40,777 nt of DNA from Priapulus caudatus (taxonomy: Eukaryota; Priapulida; Priapulimorpha; Priapulimorphida; Priapulidae), in NCBI RefSeq assembly GCF_000485595.1, contig NW_014577144.1, positions 9,761-50,537 of the forward strand, in the 5' to 3' direction. The stretch's first letter is position 1, and each line of letters starts with the position of its first letter. The notes beneath the pieces are model-generated. The model had not been told where the DNA came from. It was given only the letters and a program-made list of their open reading frames with translations, and searched no databases. Both the position numbers and the translations under genes were made by a program. This document shows, one piece after another, positions 10,096 to 40,777 of this stretch.

Positions 10096-10301
10096 GCTCA
10101 TAGGGTCTATGCACCCCAGGGTACTGCCAGAACGTAGCCTGGGTACGGTCAGGTATACTGGAACGTACCCTGGTAACTATCTGATATGGTTAGGGTTAGG
10201 GAGTAGACGACTCCCTAGACTCGTTAGTGGAGTAGGCGAGGTACGGTCCGTACCCAGGGTACGTTCCGGCAGTACCCTAGGGGACATAGACCCTCTCAGC
10301 A
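10096..10301. mobile_element. GGTACG-rich foldback MITE, copy 1
   Basis: Terminal inverted repeats GGGTCTATG...CATAGACCC with inner CAGGGTACTGCCGGAACGTA-type arms and a GGTTAGGGTTAGGG core. Near-direct flanks GTACTTAC (10088-10095) and GTACTTAT (10302-10309). Copies at 19880-20090 and 21745-22019. Confidence 0.85.
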
Positions 10302-10581
10302 GTACTTATGTGTAAAATTTCTGCATGTTGAGCTGTATGAATCTATGATGTTGCTGTATGTTGTATATTGTCTAGATGTGTTTACGGTATGCATAGATTC
10401 TATTACATTCACATGAGGTAATATAAGAGGACTTGTGGAGACTTCTTTTGTATTGTCTCTGATGAAAAGAAGTTGCGAGTAACATGACTGTGATCACTAA
10501 ATGTGTGAAACGGGGGCTTACAGGCCGGGGCTTCCATATTGTTCGTAACTCTATTTATTATTAGTTGTCTTCAATATGAAG

Positions 10582-10623
10582 AATAAAGGATTTCCACATT
10601 TTATGTACATAAATTGCTTTATT
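10582..10623. terminator. Opposed poly(A) signals of CLN3 (+) and calcium channel (-)
   Basis: AATAAA at 10582-10587 on the plus strand lies 860 bp after the CLN3 stop. On the minus strand AATAAA reads at 10623-10618. No other minus-strand AATAAA was seen between it and the channel stop codon at 13593; one ATTAAA reads at about 11528-11523. If both signals are used, the two 3' ends meet within a few tens of bases. Confidence 0.4.
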
Positions 10624-13592
10624 TCGTCATGATAAATTAAATCAAATGAATAATTCCAACACTCCTTACTGAAATAATATATGCATCAAAATACAATCAC
10701 AATTATTATGACAGAGAAACACTCGGGAGGTTAAACTGAAATATGGATACTTCGTTGATTGCTGCCACTTAGATATAAACAAGAAGGTACGCAGTAAAAC
10801 TGGCAGAGATAAAACAATTAGTTGATATTCAAATAAATAACAGTGCTAAGGGTATATAATTGTTATCACGAGGTTAGGGAGGGAGAACTTAAACACAGCA
10901 GTCAAAAATACGTGATTTCGGATGGTTGTAAAAACGACTGCATTACTTTAGGCCAGATCGCCCCGAGTAACGTACGAGTAGTAGAGGTACGAGTTGAACC
11001 ACACGTAACAACCTCCACTTCTCTCCTCTACACTCGCGCATGCATGCACGCACTCACATGCTCATATGTATATACAATCCCCCCACTCCCCATATCACAT
11101 ATACACCTGGTACTCTCACCCACACACGACACGCACACGCACACGCAGGACTAACCATTTCCCATTTCTCAGTCACACAATCGACCGTCACTTCCTACTC
11201 AATAAATACAGAAACAAACTTGGTAAACCAAAAAAGCTCGCATGACTAGCTGCCGAGAACCATACACACAATACTTCTCGTATTTGCAGATGCAGCCTAG
11301 GGAAGAAATTATGCACTGCCCAGCTCAGATTTACACGCGAAACGCACGTATGTGAAAGTTTACGATCGCTGCCGCGTGACCTCATGATCACGCGTGTCTC
11401 GTATATATTTCATAAAAGGACACGCGAAGTTTAAAATCTCTCGTGCAATCTTCCTTGAGCTTCGCATTTTTTCTCGCAAAGGATTTCAATTAATTAACCA
11501 GCAACACAGTTTGGCCGCGTAATTTAATGCATTCCCACGATCGGCTTGCAGGCCTGCTTGCTCACACGGCCATTGTTTGTCCATGCGTGATGGGGGCAAG
11601 TCCGGCGCACAACCCCGTGTTATAACATTCGCACGCGTGCTCACATGAGTAAATAGAGATGATTTTGCCTTGCTTCTCCATGAGACCACGCGAAATGGGA
11701 AACTTGCATGTCTGTTAAATCGTAAGAATGCACTTTCCCAACGAGTTCAACTGATCCAGGATTCGAACACCCAATATTTCGAAAATCAGAAAATGCATAA
11801 TTGGTATATTAACATAGACCAAATCATATCTATCGTGCGCTATTACGGCTGGCTACTGGCAAATTGAATTTAGTTAGCTGTACAGCTTATGAAATGCAGG
11901 CAACCTAGTTCTATCACACAGCCTCACACTCACTTGGTGTCACCGGATTTGTAACGTGAAACCTACTTTTAACTTCACAATACATACAATTTCTGTGCGC
12001 ATGCATGAACCTGCTATGTCGGCCTATACTGTAGATGCGCATCTGCACCAAACCACGTTTCTCATATTGCTATCATCGTTTTGGCTAGCATTAGAAAAGT
12101 GGCTAATCAATTTCCTATGTCAATTACAAAGATTACACATCAAAGCCACTTAAACATTCGATGATGGTAATGAATCCTAAATGAAAAAAAGAAAGAAATT
12201 TCATTAGAGTTGAGAAATTTACAACCAATGCATTGATAGCTAACTGGCACACAGTAAACACTGATACAGAGACACATGTAGCTGCTATTACTTATGTATT
12301 ACACCAGTACGACTAACCTGCGATCGAAATACGTGATGTGTAAACCTCCGAATCATTTCAACTTTAACAATAGCGGAGAACGTGAGAACGTCTAAACTAT
12401 AAACCATCACACAAGCTTCTTAGATGCCTTTCATCTCAAATGAGCACATGATGTAGCCAAACAGCAGTACGGCGTGACACGAACGTCGCCGACTATGGCA
12501 CGTAGGTGAAAAAGTCCCAAAAAAAGTTCCAGCTTCGTTTGCCTGAAGCCGCCCAAGTAGAAAGATCCCTGCTCTGCATCGGTATTCTTCATTCACATCC
12601 GTTGCATCGCCCTAAACTAAATTCATTGCTGAATGCGTCACTATAGTCGACACGAAAGCCGCGGCATGTGCTAAAATCGACATCGTGACATAAATGCGTG
12701 CTTCTGATCGAGCCGGTCCATCACAAATCTTGGCCGAGACCACACGCCAACGCCTCGCCGGGTGCGTGGCACCGCTCACACACCCATCCGCCATGTACCG
12801 CCGATGGGAACAGATAGGCGGAGGCGTGTGTGCGTGGGGAGGAAGCTACGTCTTCATGCTATCGCACACCGTGCGGCGCCACCGTACCGACGTCCATATC
12901 GCACGTGTGCTGCTGCAACGCTGGCCTTCCGGAGGTTCCGCGGAAAACTCCGGGCGTTTCTGGCGCGAGGTTAAAAATGTTTCTTCGCGAGAAACCGCCG
13001 CCGGCAGAAACGCGAATCCTGCTTCCTGCTAGTGGATGCTGCCGCTGTGTGTGTTGTATTGTGTTGTGTCACTGCGCACCAAAACCACACAGCGCGAGGC
13101 CCGCACGCGTGACCATGACCGCCACGTCCGCACCGTGCCTACGACGATAGCGCCAAAACTTTACCGCTCTGCTGACCTCACCCAACATCAACTAGCTGCC
13201 TCGTCGGATGCACGCCGAGTTAATTGTATCGGCCGATCGTGGCGACAGTGCATTGTGAACACCTACAAGCACTGGTCTGCGTCGCGGGACGAACTCCGTT
13301 TAGTCGTATGCCCAGAACTGCGTTCCCAGCACATGCTCCCAGTAGCAGCCACGCCACGATCGCACCCACGCTCACGTCGCAGCCCCATCGCTCGGCGGAC
13401 GACTCTGCCGACGTCGTGTCCACTCCCAGGTGGCAGCACCATCACTCGTCGGTTAATTCTGCCGATGGTGTGTCCACTCCCAGGTCGCAGCGCCGCTGCT
13501 CGTTCAGACGAGTCCTCCGATGCTGCATCCACCGTCAGATGGCAGCACCGTTGCGCGCTCAGACACCTCCGAAGTGGCGTGCCGGCCGGACG

Positions 13593-39966
<26,374 letters not shown>

Positions 39967-39995
39967 TCATTAATCGTACCATTCCCACATCAGCG

Positions 39996-40075
39996 TAGCT
40001 CTAGTACTATAGCCCGCGTACAGTTGCCGCAGGCAGTACTGCGGCGACTGTACGCAGGCTATATTACTAGAGCTA
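39996..40075. mobile_element. 80-bp hairpin MITE with 9-bp target duplication
   Basis: Ends TAGCTCTAGTACTATAGCCC and its complement, with a 5-base loop. It is flanked by exact ACATCAGCG at 39987-39995 and 40076-40084. A 9-bp duplication suits Mutator-like elements. It lies in the Cav intron upstream of the AID exon. Confidence 0.88.
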
Positions 40076-40077
40076 AC

Positions 40078-40170
40078 ATCAGCGGTGAATAATGACAAAT
40101 ATTATCATAAATATTGACAAATTGACCAAAATTGACAAATAATATATGTGATTTGTCATAATTCACCCCT
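40078..40170. mobile_element. Short palindromic element, family ATCAG-GTGAATAATGAC
   Basis: Outer arms GGTGAATAATGACAAAT and ATTTGTCATAATTCACC are inverted. Related termini occur at 19051-19113 and 29409-29449. The 80-bp hairpin inserted at its left edge. Confidence 0.65.
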
Positions 40171-40649
40171 TCCCACATGCATGTTGCTCATTTGACAGAA
40201 AAATTATGTTGACAGTAGACAGGTAGATCCAATTCACCACAGATCCCTTAGGTTTGCTACGATTGCGAGTGAATTAATGTTTTATTGCACAATGCGTATC
40301 ACGAATACATGTATATACATGTACGTAAGTACTGTAATAAAGGCAATAACAATACTACTTAGAATTAGAGGGGGTGAACTATAGAGATGTGCGTCTGTGC
40401 ATTCACATAGGTCACACGATCTCGGGTAATGGCACATCAACAGACAACAACAGCACGAGCTGCTGCAGCTGTGAAGACAATTGTGCAGCGAAAAGTGGAA
40501 TTAACGCATCATTAATGGAACGCCCGCTTGCGTTTTGAGACTAGTTATAAATTGATAAAACATTCTGGCACATGTGGTAATCCCCCAAGCACTCACACGC
40601 CAGCGACCCCCATCCACCCACACATACGCACATGTCCATGTGAGCGTGC

Positions 40650-40690
40650 AGACACACAAACACGCACGCATGCACACACACACACAAACA

Positions 40691-40753
<63 letters not shown>

Positions 40754-40777
40754 CACACACACACACACACGACTACG
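40650..40777. repeat. (CA)n / (GCAC)n tract at window end
   Basis: Simple repeat continuing to the last base. Confidence 0.95.

Larger units (their letters stand above)
9723..13592. other. Intergenic / 3' UTR region
   Basis: No protein gene recognised. 9723-10610 is likely CLN3 3' UTR broken by a foldback element (10096-10301). 10624-13592 is likely 3' UTR of the minus-strand channel or intergenic. The part from about 12690 to 13600 is GC-rich with long open frames on both strands, typical of chance frames in GC-rich DNA. It holds three imperfect units of about 57 bp at 13390-13560 carrying the core CCACTCCCAGGT. Confidence 0.5.

Overview
The window is animal (metazoan) nuclear DNA from an early-branching or other non-vertebrate lineage. 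It has intron-rich protein-coding genes with GT-AG splice sites, low gene density, many foldback elements and microsatellites, and TTAGGG-type runs inside mobile elements. I cannot fix the phylum by eye. A sponge- or cnidarian-grade marine invertebrate would fit, but that is inference.

Two genes are recognised, arranged tail to tail. On the plus strand, about 2.0-9.7 kb, is a complete 13-exon orthologue of CLN3/battenin, the lysosomal membrane protein (435 residues by my count; human is 438). On the minus strand, 39.9 to 13.6 kb, are 31 exons of the pore-forming alpha1 subunit of a high-voltage-activated, L-type-like calcium channel. They run from the beta-subunit-binding helix in the I-II linker, through domains II, III and IV, to the stop codon. 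Domain I lies beyond the right edge. All 31 exons join in a consistent reading frame (about 1,554 residues).

Region by region: 1-1708 is a clean copy of CLN3 exons 2-5, lying upstream of exon 1. 1709-2048 holds exon 1. 2080-3233 is a cluster of three foldback elements in intron 1. 3062-4783 is a second copy of exons 2-5, in the right place but full of single-base indels. 4983-9722 holds CLN3 exons 6-13. 9.7-13.6 kb is the tail-to-tail 3' region, with opposed AATAAA signals about 35 bp apart. 13.6-34.3 kb is the calcium channel from its C-terminus back to IIS1. It is interrupted by a 358-N gap at 20.6-20.9 kb whose two flanks are the same 0.4 kb, including one duplicated exon. 34.3-39.7 kb is one large intron with foldbacks, a (CT)n tract, a pyrimidine minisatellite, and exon-like coiled-coil segments of unknown origin. 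39.7-39.9 kb is the I-II linker exon, and the rest is intron ending in a (CA)n tract.

The two genes have no known shared pathway; their adjacency looks incidental. The most interesting points are: a distal C-terminal regulatory domain of vertebrate L-type character; substitutions in the dihydropyridine site; two strong signs of assembly error (the CLN3 duplication and the exon duplicated across the gap); several foldback transposon families with matching target-site duplications, one nested in another; and the phase-compatible coiled-coil segments in the I-II linker intron.
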